64,000 bases of DNA from NCBI GenBank assembly GCA_031216915.1, contig JAUFNR010000011.1, positions 186,001 through 250,000 of the forward strand, given 5' to 3'. Positions 10,785-22,639 of this stretch are shown here, piece after piece. The notes beneath the pieces were generated by a model. It made no database searches, was not told the origin of the DNA, and saw nothing but the letters and a program-made list of their open reading frames with translations. The translations under genes and the position numbers were made by a program. Every line of letters starts with the position of its first letter. Positions within the stretch are counted from its first letter, which is position 1. The DNA comes from Pictodentalium vernedei. Its lineage: Eukaryota > Mollusca > Scaphopoda > Dentaliida > Dentaliidae.

Positions 10785-13325
10785 TCACAGACCGGAATGA
10801 ATGACGTCGAGGACCCAAGGATCCGACGTTATCTCTGTCCAATGGTCGTAAAACAGCGACAGCCTTCCCCCGACTGGAGGCGAATTGAGGTGAGAACCTT
10901 CACTTGCGGCCTCGACGAGGCCCCTGAGAGGAGAAACCACCTCGGGAAGTGACAGAGTCCTGAGACTTTCCTGCCTGGGGCCGTCAGTGAGCCTGGCCAC
11001 GTCGGCGCTTCTTATGTGCAGAAGGAGCAGACGGATCCGAAGGAGTAGCAGACGTCACCGATGAGGCAGACGCAGCAGCACGCTTGGCGGGCCTGGAACG
11101 ACCACCACCCGCAGCAGCAGGTTGGCCAAGCTGTCGCAGCAAAAGCTGGTCCTTCGAATGATGAAGAACTTCGCCACGAACAGCTTCCACGGAACCATGG
11201 AACTGAGGTCCCACCAAAGAGGCAGACCTCAGAACAGCACGTTGCTCAGAAGGAAGGGATGAAGAAGAATCCAACACCGCATCCTTGCATGCCAGCTCCA
11301 AATTAGCCGTGTTACAGGCGTGAGCGTGTGTCAAGTTCATAAGAGCCTGCGACAAAACACGAAAAGGAGCCTGAGCATCATCAAACTCCCCTGGTGGAAA
11401 ATATTCAGCCAGGGCAACGACAACATGGTCCGCGAGAGATAACATACCCAGCATCTCTCGGGACAGGCCCACCATAGATTCAACTACCGACATCAGGAGA
11501 ACTGCCGACTTAGGCTTAGTTAACCCGAGGGAAGAAGAATCCTCATCCACAGTAGTCATCCCTTGGAAGACTGGTGGACGGACGGAATCGTAAACACGAA
11601 ACTGCGATGGAAACAGAAAGACATCAGCTCTAGAAAAGAAGGAACCCTTGAGGGCCTTAGAAAGCATTATGGCGTCTAAGCCCTGGAAGGACTCAACAAC
11701 CTGAGCCGATTGCAGAGGACGCAAAGCCCCGGAGCTAGAAGGCTCAACAGGGTTACGGCGCTCCACAGTGGACCGCGGCCGGATGGTCACAGAAGGCTGG
11801 TCGGAAAGTTGAACGTCCGGCAATAAGCCAAAGCCGAAATCCAGAGCCTGCCCCAAGACTGACGAGGGGGCCCATCACCTTCAAGATACTCGTCATCCTC
11901 CGTAGCAGAGGAGGCGTAGCCCAACTCGGGCTGACCAGCAGAAACCTCCTGTGAATACTGTACAGTATCCAAGGGGCCAGGCGAGACATCTCGGCGACTG
12001 ACCAAAGGAGGTTGTGCCTCAGGAGGCACAGGGAGGCCAACTTGAGGGTTGCCAGAAAGCAACCGGGTGAGCGCCAGAACGGCCTGACGCAGGTCACCCT
12101 GAGAATCCGTCGCAGCAGCATCGCCCGACGGAGTGTCCTCCTAATGGACCCTTCTGGTAGAAGAACCCAAATCCTCGAACATCGATCGGCAGACAGAATA
12201 GGGATACTGTGAGAAGACACCGGAGGATAGTCCTGATTGTGATGCCTAGGGGCCATCACTGACCTCTGCGAAACAGAAGGTCCTGCCTGCAAATCCTCTA
12301 AAGAGACCGACGGCGCACGTCGATCGGTAGCTGGACCTAGGACACGGTGAGAAGACACCGCAGGATTGTCCCAAGAATGACAGGAACCTGTCATTGGCCT
12401 CTGCGTGGCAGACAGCCCCAACTGCCCATCCTCTGAGACCGACCTCAAGCATCGATCGACCCCCAGACTCGGAACACAGTGAGGAATCACCGGAGGAAGG
12501 TTCCGAGAGTGACAGCTAACAGGGGCTGTCACTGACCGCTGCCAAACAGCAGGCCCTGGATACCAACGTCCCAACACCATCCTGCTAGGTGCACTAGCAG
12601 GGGAAGGAGGAACAATAAATGATTCACTCGAGGGGCGAGGAATCGCTGCCGAAGCGACCGACCGGCTCAACCGACTAGGAGCAAACCTAGCCAGATGAGA
12701 CGGAGCAGACAGCAAACCCGCACAGCCCCGCCGCGAGGCTAGGGGAGGCTGAGAGCACACAGACACACCAGCAGATACAGCCTCGGTCCCCCGAGACTGT
12801 AGACCATCCCCAGAGGACATGGAAGAGCCACCATCAGACAGAATAGGATCTGGAGTAACAACTTCCTCAGCAACAGTCGACGGAGTAGGAGGCAGATCGG
12901 AGAGGGTCACCGAGCTGACCTCGGAGAAGCTCTCTACAAAAACAGACACCTCAAAAGTGACATCAGAAGACAAAGAGACCACGGTCTCCCTGTCAGGTAT
13001 CACTGAACTAGCACCGTCAACAGTTGCAGAGGAACTCGCCACAGAAGACAGATCAGAATCCTGTGTGACAGAGTCACCACGTGCACCAGCAGAAATGTCT
13101 GCTACGGCACGGCTACCCTTACCCCGAGAACGAGGGGTTCTAGCTCTGGACAGAACCACCTTGTTAACAGAAGCCCAGAATTTAGAGAAACAAACCCCAC
13201 AAATACCACATGATTGGGCCTGAGTGCAATTGTTGCAAGTGACACATGTGGAATGCGAGTTGTCCACATACATGCTTCACTTGCAAGCAGGAGGTACAAG
13301 GAATAGTCTTTGGCATTATATTAAT
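10785..13325 (-). pseudogene. DIRS-1 gag-like ORF, several frameshifts
   Basis: The likely start is near 13315, reading MPKTIPCTSCLQVKHV; a frame change near 13260 then gives CVTCNNCTQAQSCGICGVC, so the N-terminus is a Cys-rich zinc-binding module. A Ser/Pro-rich middle follows with three ~45-residue repeats (12160-12600). Then, after frame changes near 12100 and 11850, comes YASSATEDDEYLEGD and a conserved C-terminal part with GLSREMLGMLSLADHVVVAL, ending in a basic KKRRRGQAH tail at 10984. The C-terminal part is shared with DIRS element 2. As gag it would package element RNA (family role). 10785-11000 is the gag-pol junction. Confidence 0.65.
12160..12600 (-). repeat. In-frame tandem repeat inside DIRS-1 gag
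   Basis: Three diverged copies of about 130 bp encode ~45-residue protein repeats, each carrying an H-(N/S)-(Q/W/R) core and ADR-C, TDR-A or VDR-C phrases. Divergence between copies is high, so the repeat is old or under only loose constraint. Confidence 0.55.
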
Positions 13326-13529
13326 GAAAATAATGTAATCAAGCTTCCCGCCGACGGAAAACAGCACAAAGGTCATGTTCACAGGTAGGGGAAAAACAAG
13401 ATGAAGTGTGAAGAAACAAGCAATAATGATAAAAATTAACATGAATCAATAATAATTTTGATAGCTTGACAAAAGGATACAATCCACTTGCACACTAATA
13501 ATGTAGAAAACACATTTAACAAGTGTTTG

Positions 13530-13899
13530 ACCACCGAGGTGGTATTAGTCCCCTTCGGCGCTTTTGTGACATAAGGAGTTTTTGTCACCGAAGACACTAG
13601 AGTATATAAGCATGTTGATTTTGGGGAAAAAAATATCGAGCGTGCATAATCCCCTCACAACCCTTTATCCATGTACCATATATGAAAGGCGTAGCTTGAA
13701 CCATGTTGGAGGGAGGGGTGGTAACATAAAATAGAGAAAAAAGCTTGAAAAACACAACAAAAATAGCTGCCATGCTGCCATCTTGGATTTTGAAAAATAA
13801 ATATTGACTGTGCATCATCCCCTCAGAACCATTTATCCATGTACCAAATATGAGAGGTGTAGCTTGAAGCATATTAGAGGGAGAGGTGGTAACATAAAA

Positions 13900-13940
<41 letters not shown>

Positions 13941-14690
13941 TGTTAGATTTTGAAAAAAAATTATTGAGCGTGCATAATCCCCTCACAACCCCTTTATCCA
14001 TGTACCATATATGAAAAGTGCAGATTGAACCATGTTGGAGGGAGCAGTGGTAACCAAAAATAGAGAAAAAAGCTTAAAAAACACAACAGAAATGGTTGCC
14101 ATGACGCCATCTTGAATTTTGGAAAACAAATATTGAACGTGCAATATCCCATTACAACCCTCTATCCATGTGCCAAATATAAAAAGTGTAGCTTGAACCA
14201 TGTTGGAGTGAGGGATGGTAACATAAAATAGAGAAAAAAGCTTAAAAAACACAACAAAAATGGCCGCCATGCCGCCATCTTGAATTTTGAAGAAAAAATA
14301 TTGAACGTGCATCATCCCCTCCCAACCCTCTATCCATGTGCCAAATATGCAAAGTGTAGCTTGAACCATATTGGTGGGAGGGGTGGTAACATGAAAATAG
14401 AGAAAAAAAGCTTAAAAAACACAACAAAAATGGCCGCCATTCCGCCATCTTGGATTTTGAAAAAAAAATTTTGAGCGTGCATCATCCCCTCAAAACCATT
14501 TATCCATGTACCAAATATGAAAGGTGTACCTTAAAGCATGTTGGAGGGAGAGGTGGTAACATAAAAAACAGACAGACGGACGGACGGACGGATAGACTGA
14601 CGGATGGATGGACGGACAGACGGACGGATGGACAGAGGGATGGAGTGCAATCCTATAGTCCCCTTACGGTTCACGAAGGGGACTAATAAA
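13530..14690 (+). mobile_element. Hairpin element family F with ~170-bp tandem core
   Basis: The 5' motif TATTAGTCCCCTTCG (13543-13557) is the exact reverse complement of CGAAGGGGACTAATA (14674-14688), the right arm of the 3' hairpin at 14657-14684. The core holds about five ~170-bp monomers with CATGTTGGAGGGAG and GCCATCTTGGATTTTG, a (GACA)n run at 13898-13939 and a GGAC/GGAT-rich run at 14570-14638. No ORF is supported. It sits in the 5' untranslated part of DIRS element 1, so it inserted after that element did. Confidence 0.65.
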
Positions 14691-14747
14691 TTGTTCACGA
14701 AGAAAAAACAGCAAAGTAGCACGAGTCACAAAAATTTCCGACCATGT

Positions 14748-15008
14748 TCAAATGGCGGAAATAAAAGGAATTGACGTCACAGTTGTTGCGCATGTGCTCG
14801 GTAAACGCAAGAGGTGTGCAGAGACAATACCTGTAATTTCGAGCACTGGTCTCGCTCGACCCTTTTTCCAATCTTTTTCGTGCTTTTGCACTCTAGTACT
14901 TTTCCAACTCGTTTGGAAAAGTTTCTAAAAGCTTGAGTTAGTTCCGAAGTAGGGCTTGCACTTATGTTACAGCCAATTGTAAACAATTGTGAGTAGGTTG
15001 AAAAGAAA
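14748..15008. repeat. DIRS-1 inverted terminal repeat, gag side
   Basis: Reverse complement of 7304-7570, nearly identical, and marks the outer 5' end of the element. Homology ends at GGTTGAAAAGAAATT (15008). The sequence beyond is not shared with the other end. Confidence 0.75.
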
Positions 15009-15944
15009 TTCTGCTGTGGAAGGCTCATTTGGGGTTTGAATGTGCGAGTGTTGATTAAATATTTTCAACTCTCAGGCATGTTTTTCCATAAGGTTTCATG
15101 CAGTGAATATAAAATAAGTGATCTGGTGAGTGGATTTTAAAAATTCGAGGGTAAACAATTGTACTTGGTGAATACAAACTACAATAACGCACATTATTTG
15201 CTACTTTCGGTGACACAAATGAAGGCCAAAGAAATCAGTGGAATTGAAGAAAAAATCATATCTCATGACAAATCTGCTTTCCATAGAATATAAAAATGGA
15301 AAAAAAGTGGGATTCTCCATACGAATCATTATGTGACGAATTTTCACAGCGGTGTGTACACAGATCAGTTTCGTTCTTATCTTCGAATTTGGTTTATTAT
15401 TTATGGACACTCTGACCAATCATGAACTCAAATAGTGAGCATATATATTTTATTTGTTTTGCTTAGAATTATAAAATGGAATTTCCACTCATTTTACTCA
15501 TTATCGATCATGCACAGCGCTGTAGCTGAACAGCATTTCAGTCTGCTTCTTATCTTCAGTTTAGTTATAATTGACACTGTGACCAATCGTGGACTCAATT
15601 TGGGGGCATAGGCCTTTTATACATTCATTCTTTATTTCACTTACCATTTTAGTATCATTATTTGAGAGATGAGTTACATTGTTCAAATCTTCAAGTCGCC
15701 GGATTTGCAAAACTTTACGTGATCTTCAATTTTAGAGCGTACGCGATCTAAACTACGGATAATTAACTTGAAATACGTCGTAACTCCTTGGACCTCATTT
15801 TCATTTTCTCGCGAAGAAATAAGTCATCAAAAACATAATTTCCTGTCGTGGGATTTTGGGGGATTTTTAGTATGTTGTTATATAGACATATGTGGTTCGT
15901 TTAAAAGCAAATCTTTTGTATAGCAATTTATTGTGGGTTAACTA
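15009..15944. other. No gene seen; weak internal duplication
   Basis: AT-rich DNA without recognisable genes. Two ~65-bp stretches, about 15360-15425 and 15535-15600, are imperfect direct copies sharing TTCTTATCTTC and GACCAATC. No splice-flanked exon is convincing. Confidence 0.4.
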
Positions 15945-18042
15945 TCAGATTGACTGGACTATAAAGGTTTTTGGGCTTCAGGCCTGTGTAGCCATCACGG
16001 TTGACCGATCACAACCAAAGGGGACGTCCCCATCTAGACATTATACTGAGTCATCCTACCAAGTTACAATGAAATCCCTTTATAAATATGACCTGTAGTC
16101 TGTGCTAATGTGTTTTGGGTTTTGGGCTCAGGCAGCCGTCATGGTTGAATGATTGCGACCAAAAGGGGATGTTCTCATTTAGGCATTATCTGGAGTCATC
16201 CTAACAAGTTACAATGAAATCCCTTCATAAATATGACCTGATGACTGTGCTAAAGGTTTTTGGGCTCCTGGCCCCTGTAGCTGTCACAGTGGACCAATCG
16301 CAACCAAAAGAGGACATTATCATCTAGACATTATATGGAGTCAACCTACCAAGTTACAATGAAATCCCTCCATAAATATGACCTGTAGACTGTGCTAAAG
16401 GTTTTCGTGTTTTGGGCTCAGGCAGTCATCACGGTTGACAGATTGCGACCAAATGGGGAAGTTCTCATCTAGACATCAGACAGAGCCTACCAAGTTACAA
16501 TGAAATCCCTTCATATTAAATATGACCTGTAGACTGTGCTAAAAGTTTTTGGGTTTTGGGCTTGTGCAGCCATCACGGTTGACAGATCATGATCAAAAGG
16601 GGACATTCTCATCTGGATATAAACAGATGCATCCTACCAAGTTACAATGAAATCCCTTCATAAATATGACCTGTGGTCTGTGCTAATGGTTTTGGGGTTT
16701 TGGACTTGGGCATAGGGCCCTGCGAATCGGGAAATTTATGTACGAATCGAATCTCGAATCGAATCGGGACTGATGTCGACATCGAATCGAATCTCGAATC
16801 GAATCGGGATAAACTCAAGAAATAATTATAACTGGCATTATCTTGTGCAGAGATGTCCGGAAAGCACTGCGAGAAGAGATCGTTGACATAACTTGACAAC
16901 TTGGCGTTGTTTTAATTTTCTTTCTCGTTGAATGGCCATCCAGATGTTCACTTGGCCCGACAATAAATTCAAGACATAAATATGGACAAATTAAGGTGTT
17001 ACTGCCCAGAGACATTGAAGACAAACCACTAAATTGAAACATGAGACTTAAAAGCACAAATGTAATACAAGTGGCACATTAATTCCCATGGGTTGAAGTC
17101 AGCTACAGCCGCTAACTTCATGTACATTAGCATGCCTAAATACATTATTGTTATGTTTGGTTGTTTTTGTATTATCAGAATTTGGGTCTTGTAGATTTCG
17201 GTCCGTTCTCAACTCAATAACACAGTATACATCAAAAGCAGCGAAGGCGTTAAACTGTGTTAGTTTCTGCATTAGTTAACTCGAATAGTGACGCAGTGCT
17301 CATTCGCACAAATTGCTTTTACTTCATTCCAACTTCCAAGTACCAACTCCGAACAATGCAAAGAAACTACAGAGGTTTTCCTCCCACAGTTTTCTAACAT
17401 AATAATGGGAGCGTTCCAGGCGACATGTCTCCATTATTGTGTTAGAAGATTCCGGGACTGGGAGCAGGCCTTAGGCCCATAGCTGGATATTTCGGTTGTA
17501 TAGATGGGCGTGAACAGGTTACAACTTGGACAGAGCCGCTGAGTAAACGGGATTCCGCGAATAACTCTCACAAGAATTCCTGGAAATCTATAAATAGCGA
17601 ATTTGCGGTGTGTGGTTTTCTGGGAATCTGAAACTGAAACGACAGAATTTTGCAATGAATTTGACTATTTTCCTGATAGAAACATTAAAACTAGAAGAGT
17701 TCGCTCCTTATTTCAACTGATGTCGACATTGTCGAACACTGATTCATTTTCTTCGAAGCTTCGTTTGACTAACGAATCGGCAAACTATTCGAGATCGATA
17801 TACGAATACCAAAGCGATGTCGACATCGAATCGAATACTCGAAGCTTCGCAGGGCCCTACTTGGGCAGCCATCATGGTGGACCGATCGTGACCAAAAGGG
17901 GACGTTCTCATTTAGCCACGACTTCAGAACTGCATATGAAATTTCATGACGATCGGACAAAAACTAGGGGGTGTAGCTTGTGCTACAGACTTCCGCACGT
18001 GTGATGGCAATAGCTTATCTTGACTTTGTCGAGTTAAGCTAA
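15945..18042 (+). mobile_element. Hairpin element family B, copy i (array plus 3' end)
   Basis: Tandem monomers of about 145-165 bp carry ACCTGTAGACTGTGCTAAAG and TACCAAGTTACAATGAAATC. The array ends in the family B hairpin at 18011-18041 (AGCTTATCTTGACTTTGTC, then GAGTTAAGCTAA). The family's GAAAGTGTCA 5' end is not seen, so the left side is truncated near 15945. A hAT-type MITE interrupts the array at 16713-17859. No ORF is supported. Confidence 0.6.
16713..17859. mobile_element. hAT-type non-autonomous transposon
   Basis: A 1,147-bp insertion in the family B array. It has perfect 14-bp terminal inverted repeats, TAGGGCCCTGCGAA and TTCGCAGGGCCCTA. Both sides carry the 8-bp target duplication CTTGGGCA (16705-16712 and 17860-17867). 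An 8-bp duplication and YAGGG termini are the hAT signature. Just inside both ends are dense CGAATCGAATC-type repeats, a plausible subterminal transposase-binding array. No transposase frame is present. Confidence 0.85.
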
Positions 18043-18054
18043 AAATTTAATTAA

Positions 18055-18298
18055 CCCTTTACCTAACGTAACGGTCAAAACCGGCCAGTGGTATTCTAAA
18101 AAATCACCAATTAATTTTCAGTATTTTTTTCATTTTTTGTCTCAAAAACATAGGTTATGACCCCTCGTAGGAACAAGCTTGTTGAGCTCGTTCCAACGAA
18201 GGGTCATAACCTATGTTTTTGAGACAAAAAATGAAAAAAATTAGTTATTCAAGAATTATTTTTGCAAGTGTCGTCTGCTTTTCAGGTTAGGTAAAGGG
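18055..18298. mobile_element. piggyBac-type MITE, copy 1
   Basis: A 244-bp element flanked by TTAA (18051-18054 and 18299-18302), with termini CCCTTTACCTAAC and GTTAGGTAAAGGG. TTAA target sites and CCC/GGG ends are diagnostic of piggyBac. The middle (about 18130-18240) is a long hairpin with CATAGGTTATGACCC arms. No coding capacity. Copy 2 lies at 58032-58291 in the opposite orientation. Confidence 0.85.
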
Positions 18299-18302
18299 TT
18301 AA

Positions 18303-18795
18303 TGAAACACCGGGTACAACCTGGTGCATCATTAATTAAAATTTTGCTGATGATGATTTTACTAGGTAAACGCATATGTGGACCTAACTGCCCAAGTGTC
18401 GATGACAACTAGTCCATGGCGACCGTACTGTACAATCTAATCCTGTTCAAATAAAAAGACTGTATTCTGAGTATTCTAATATCGTCTTGTTTTTGTCCAG
18501 GATCCTGCTGAGAATCCATGCAAATTTCCACTTTCAGTTTCTTAGAAAAGTAAAGCAAACATTGGAAAAGATTTCAATTTTCAGACAGTGACAGACAGGT
18601 TTATTGATCAGTTTCAGTTCTACAAATTAACAGAGCTGAAACAGCACTCAACTGTTCCCTGAGCCTATGGCATGCCACAATTAAACAAATCTCTATGATG
18701 GGTAAAGTATGTGATAGTGATTCAATTTTAAAAATAAAGACGTTGAATTATATTATAAGATCATGCTGGTGTACACCGCAACACATGCTAACTTA
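18303..18795. other. No gene seen
   Basis: About 490 bases of AT-rich sequence between a MITE and a dispersed repeat. No ORF, splice-flanked exon or repeat is recognised. Confidence 0.4.
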
Positions 18796-18922
18796 GTTCA
18801 GCGATCTGAATGTAGTGGCTACCCCTCTACTTTCAGATTCTTACCATTCAGTCCTACAGAAAAAGTTCCGATCAATTTTTTATGGGAACTCAAAACTCGA
18901 AATTAGGAATATATATCAAACT
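18796..18922 (+). repeat. Dispersed repeat, inverted partner of 26155-26282
   Basis: These ~127 bases recur in reverse complement at 26155-26282 (shared GGGTAGCCACTACATTCGGAT and GATATATATTCCTAATTTC blocks). The second copy begins exactly where DIRS element 2 ends. It may be a small dispersed element or the arms of an old inverted duplication. Confidence 0.6.
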
Positions 18923-18937
18923 TCAGCTTTTATAACC

Positions 18938-19248
18938 GGCTGCAATCGATAATACACGTATTTCCTTACATTTGTGAAGAGTCTCTTTATCCAAACTATG
19001 TTTTATCCTTTAATTATCGATAAATGAATACTGACAAAGCAGTCTATCGATGAAAAGGTATATTCTTTTTGGCGCCATTACCGGGTTATTGTTTTTACTG
19101 TTTTATATTTATACAAAAACACGGACGATTTCGAAATATTCGTTGACGCTTCGTCAGTATTCATTTAACAATAATTAAAGGATAAAACATAGATTGGATC
19201 AAGAGACAACACAAATGTAAGGAAATATGTGTACTATCAATTGCAGCC
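18938..19248. mobile_element. Fold-back element (MITE-like)
   Basis: Inverted arms of about 95 bp, starting GGCTGCAATCGAT at 18938 and ending ATCAATTGCAGCC at 19248, with imperfect pairing including the CCTTTAATTATCG and AATAATTAAAGG blocks. A ~110-bp centre contains GGCGCCATTACC. No target duplication could be defined and there is no ORF. The superfamily is unknown. Confidence 0.6.
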
Positions 19249-19267
19249 AGTGTCCCAGTTTTTTTTG

Positions 19268-19351
19268 CCCCCTCCCCCCCCCCCCCCCCCCCCCCCCCAT
19301 AAAATGTCCTAGGACTAGATTTTACAGTATTTTTGCCCCCCCCCCCCCCCC
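19268..19351. repeat. Two poly-C tracts
   Basis: C runs of about 30 and 16 bases lie in a T-rich context. They could fold as i-motif or G-quadruplex structures, or reflect an assembly-difficult locus. Confidence 0.8.
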
Positions 19352-19746
19352 TTTTTTTTACACCCCACCCTGATTTTTTTGCTCCCCGTCTGAATTTTTT
19401 TTTTCTTCATTTTTTATGTCAGACTATTTGCTAATATGGCAGAGAAAAACAAAAGATTTCTGTTTTTTTCTCCAATGTTGACAATGGTCATAGGGGGTAG
19501 ATACAGAACAGATAGTTATTGATGAGATTTATGGAGATGACAATAGATTATGACTCAGCCAAGCCAGTAATCTGTTGCTTTGAGGAGGATTATTGAATGC
19601 CAATTAGTGTGAGGATTAACTCGTCCTGATTAGAATAACAATTATAACATTAGGTTTATCCTGCACCTAATCCATCCAGAAACCAGTTTCTTTAATTTCT
19701 CAACTTCCTTCTTGTTTTCATAAAACATCAGCCAGTGTTATAAATA

Positions 19747-20515
19747 ATGCTAACTGCAAGAAATATTTCAGCAGAGACATTCGCACCTTGGACTCCGAGG
19801 TGCAAACAGCTGAACAATGGAGCTCCCACTTGTGATACAAGAAACACTTGTCAGAGTGAAGTCTACTCTTGCCATCACAAAGAACCCGAACCGCTGTCCT
19901 TAGAGAGGTGTAGCACCTTTCGTGAGGGAATTTCCCCACACACTGGTCACCCTCCTAGTGACACGGACAAGCTGGATAAAGGATGTCGGAGAATTACAGA
20001 CACCACCAAGAAGATGAAGAAGAGAAAGAAGGGACCCTCCGTCAGACGAGAAGATGCCCGCCGAATGACAGAGTTCCTGGAGCAGAAGAAGAAGGAAAAG
20101 GAAGAGAAGGAGGCAAGTGAGGGCGTCATAGGGGCAACATCTGTCACCCCTGACCAACCCTTGTCCAGCTCGGCACCCCCTTCCCAGGAGGAGGGTCTGG
20201 AGGACTGTGGGTCGTCAGGTGACAGATCAATCTCTAAACCATCAGGCTCTTCATCCGAAGAGGAGATGGAGGAGGAAGATCTGTCTATGGTACAGGAAGT
20301 TGTCCCAGACGACGCACCTTCCACCCTCTCCAGTTCTTGCTTCTCCGGCTTCTTCGAACCAGGAGTCCGACCAGGAGGAGAGCTTCCCGGTGTCCGTGGA
20401 GGCATTCCTGGAGGAGGAGATCCAGGATGACACTTTCCGAGCTTCACTCCAGGATAGGTACCACCATAATATTGAAGCAGAGATCCCAACTTATATTACC
20501 AGGATTGCACTATAA
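19747..20515 (+). CDS. Unrecognised ORF with basic and acidic low-complexity blocks
   Basis: An open frame of 227 codons starts at 19747 and ends at 20430. It contains a Cys/His-containing N-terminal part (CQSEVYSCHHKEPEPLS), a basic block (KKMKKRKKGPSVRREDARR), a Lys/Glu helix (EFLEQKKKEKEEKE) and a Ser/Glu-rich tail. An overlapping frame to 20515 gives ESFPVSVEAFLEEEIQDD, so a frame change near 20340 is possible. No domain is recognised. The composition would suit a gag/ORF1-like protein or a nuclear protein; neither can be shown. It lies just left of DIRS element 2. Confidence 0.3.
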
Positions 20516-20984
20516 CTTGCTCTCAGTAACCACAAAAGATCCCAAGAAACAGCAGCAAGGATCAGGCCGTACGTCGCCAAAGAAGGCCCTACTCTTCCTC
20601 CCAATCCAACAATGCCACCAACAACAATCAACAACAACAACTCATCCTCCTCCTCTCAAGAAAAAACGCAGAAGACACAGATGCTGCTGATTACCCTAAC
20701 TTCTTCCCTCCTTTTCCACGTCCAGACAAATCAAAATCATATACTGTTAACGAGGGTCGAAAAGGGTTTGCTTCCCAAACCGTCCCTGCACACCTTCGGC
20801 GTGCGAAAACCATTACTTCCGGGAAATATTTCAGTTCAATTATTTAAAGGTCTCAGTGTTCACTTTTAATCCACTCTGCTCCAGATTGTGATTTTGTTAG
20901 AAAAATGGCTGATGAAACTGACAGTCCTACTAATCAAACATTTCTTGATAACTTAGATGATATTTTCAATTATGTACATGAAAA

Positions 20985-21396
20985 TATAAATTTTATAGTA
21001 AATTTCCTTTCTTATTATACCTACCACAATTGTTTACTACAGGCTTGCACTACAGTGGAAGAACCTAACTCGAATAAAATGCTCTCTATTTTAATCTTTC
21101 CCAAGAGATTTGGGAAAGAAAAGTGGTGTAAAAACGCCATGAAAAAATAAGCCAAAACTGGGTCGAGCGCCATCGGCGCACACCCAGTAAGGGACGCTCT
21201 TCTCTTAGTACAATTCCACGACTTCCATTAACCAGTGCGCAAGCAGTCATCAAAACCATTCTTCTGAGTCCGCCAACATAGGAGGTATGTGATCAGCGGG
21301 GAGGAAGGATTCTTACCCGAATAAGAAGACGGGAGGGCCTCCATGTAAACAATTGCGCTAGGTATAATAAGAAAGGAAATTTACTATAAAATTTAT
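20985..21396. repeat. DIRS-2 terminal unit with ~45-bp palindromic ends
   Basis: 20985-21030 and about 21350-21396 are inverted copies (TTTCCTTTCTTATTATACC against its complement). Immediately inside, at about 21397-21432, a third related copy (ATTTCTTATCAACCTACC) leads into CTGAATAGACAATAGGATGG. That last phrase is conserved at the same place in elements 1 (7718) and 4 (57935), marking the internal boundary of the recombinase-side end. Confidence 0.6.
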
Positions 21397-21530
21397 ATTT
21401 CTTATCAACCTACCTTACAATTGTTTACTACAAGCTGAATAGACAATAGGATGGAGGGAATCACATAACCAACCCACACATAACTCAATTGCACTGGAAC
21501 CGTGGACAGAGGAAGAGATCCCTGGGCCTA

Positions 21531-22497
21531 TCAAACCATAGCATCACAAACATTAGTAAAAGACAATGAAAGATGAGGTGTATGGTGAAGTGCGATGCAC
21601 AGACAGAAAAGACAGTTACAGCACGGAGCTAGAACTGACCCTGTAAAAATCTTCTGAATGGCTGGGATAGACAACAGCCTGAGCCGAAGAAAGAGGGCCC
21701 GTAGGAAAAAGGTCCTCTGTCGGCTCCTGCAACTGTCGCTGATAAATGGAGAAGGTACCATTTCTCCAGTAGACTGCCAATATAACATCCGACAAAATGA
21801 CGGAGTTAGTAAAAGCCCCGAGAGGAAGACAATGCACGCACCTCGTGGCAGAAAGAACAACTGGTAATACAATCACCAGTAGCTAGACGATCGGAAGCTG
21901 CACGAATAGCAAGACAAATCCATCGAGAAATGGATGCAGGAGATCTGGCATGTGAGAAAATGCATATCCATCCAGGGTAAAGGTGCGAATGCCCCCCCCT
22001 CCCCACCCCCAAGCAGAGCAGCGCCCAAGAAAGTGTCCATCTTGGAGTAAACTGCAAAGTCCTAGGCCTTTTCAAGGAAAAGAGCTGAACAAGCTTGGAG
22101 AGGCAAGGATGAGTGTCGAAATAATGCGGTACCACACATGAAAAAGGTCTCCGAAGCATGGACGTGTACCCATTGCTGGAGACCCCCATAAACAAACATA
22201 TACCAGAAACTTAGCAATCCGTGTGATCGAAGAAGTGACAGAAGCAACAGAGTGATTGCACACCATCGACAGAAGAACCTTCGACTGAGCCACAGAGGCT
22301 AAACCAGTGGAGTGAGTGCCTCCTTGAAGAAGAAAAGCAACTCCACTGCTTGTCTCTAAAAACCACCATACGGAGGAGACAGGACCTGATAAAAGACATG
22401 CGCGAAGGCACAATGAAGTCGGGTCAACTTGAAACCTCCTTGGGCGACTTTGGCAAAGAAATTCGCAACGTAGAGGGAGACATGCCGGAACCGCCAC
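21531..22497 (-). pseudogene. DIRS-2 tyrosine recombinase, degenerate
   Basis: Minus-strand frames give RIAKFLVYVCLWG near 22215, FSLKRPRTLQFTPRWTLSWA near 22050 and CHEVRALSSSRGF near 21815; HEVR is the His-x-x-Arg recombinase motif. Compared with element 1, the stretch with the conserved GRKRFFLS-type segment is missing, so an internal deletion is likely. Frames change at least twice. It cannot encode an active recombinase. Confidence 0.65.
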
Positions 22498-22639
22498 TAA
22501 CAGAGAGCGGAGCAGATTGATCCACGCCCACCAAGGCGACAGGTGTGTGATCGAAAGGATTCGACGACTGCAGGTTCATATCTGGGCTAGAACCTGAGGC
22601 GGAATCGGAACCGACAGGAAGATGTAGCCGACAAGACCG

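Larger units (their letters stand above)
7290..15008 (-). mobile_element. DIRS-type tyrosine-recombinase retrotransposon, element 1
   Basis: Near-complete but inactivated DIRS-like element read on the minus strand, in the order gag (13.3-11.0 kb), reverse transcriptase and RNase H (10.8-9.34 kb), and tyrosine recombinase (8.5-7.9 kb). It has inverted rather than direct terminal repeats: about 7304-7570 against 14748-15008, near-identical over ~260 bp. The recombinase side also carries a palindrome-ended unit at 7290-7690. Reading frames are broken by several frameshifts and stops. SINE 1 (8952-9304) and a family F hairpin element (about 13530-14690, in the 5' untranslated part) are inserted in it. 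DIRS elements integrate by recombinase from a circular intermediate and leave no target duplication; none is seen. Confidence 0.8.

Noticed and set aside
7304-15008. LTR retrotransposon
   Set aside because: Terminal repeats are inverted, the recombinase has a HEVR motif rather than a DDE integrase, and RNase H has the DIRS-type end.
19947-20489. 180-codon minus-strand ORF opposite the ORF at 19747
   Set aside because: Its Ser/Pro/Phe-rich translation mirrors the Lys/Glu-rich + strand frame, so at most one is coding and neither is recognised.
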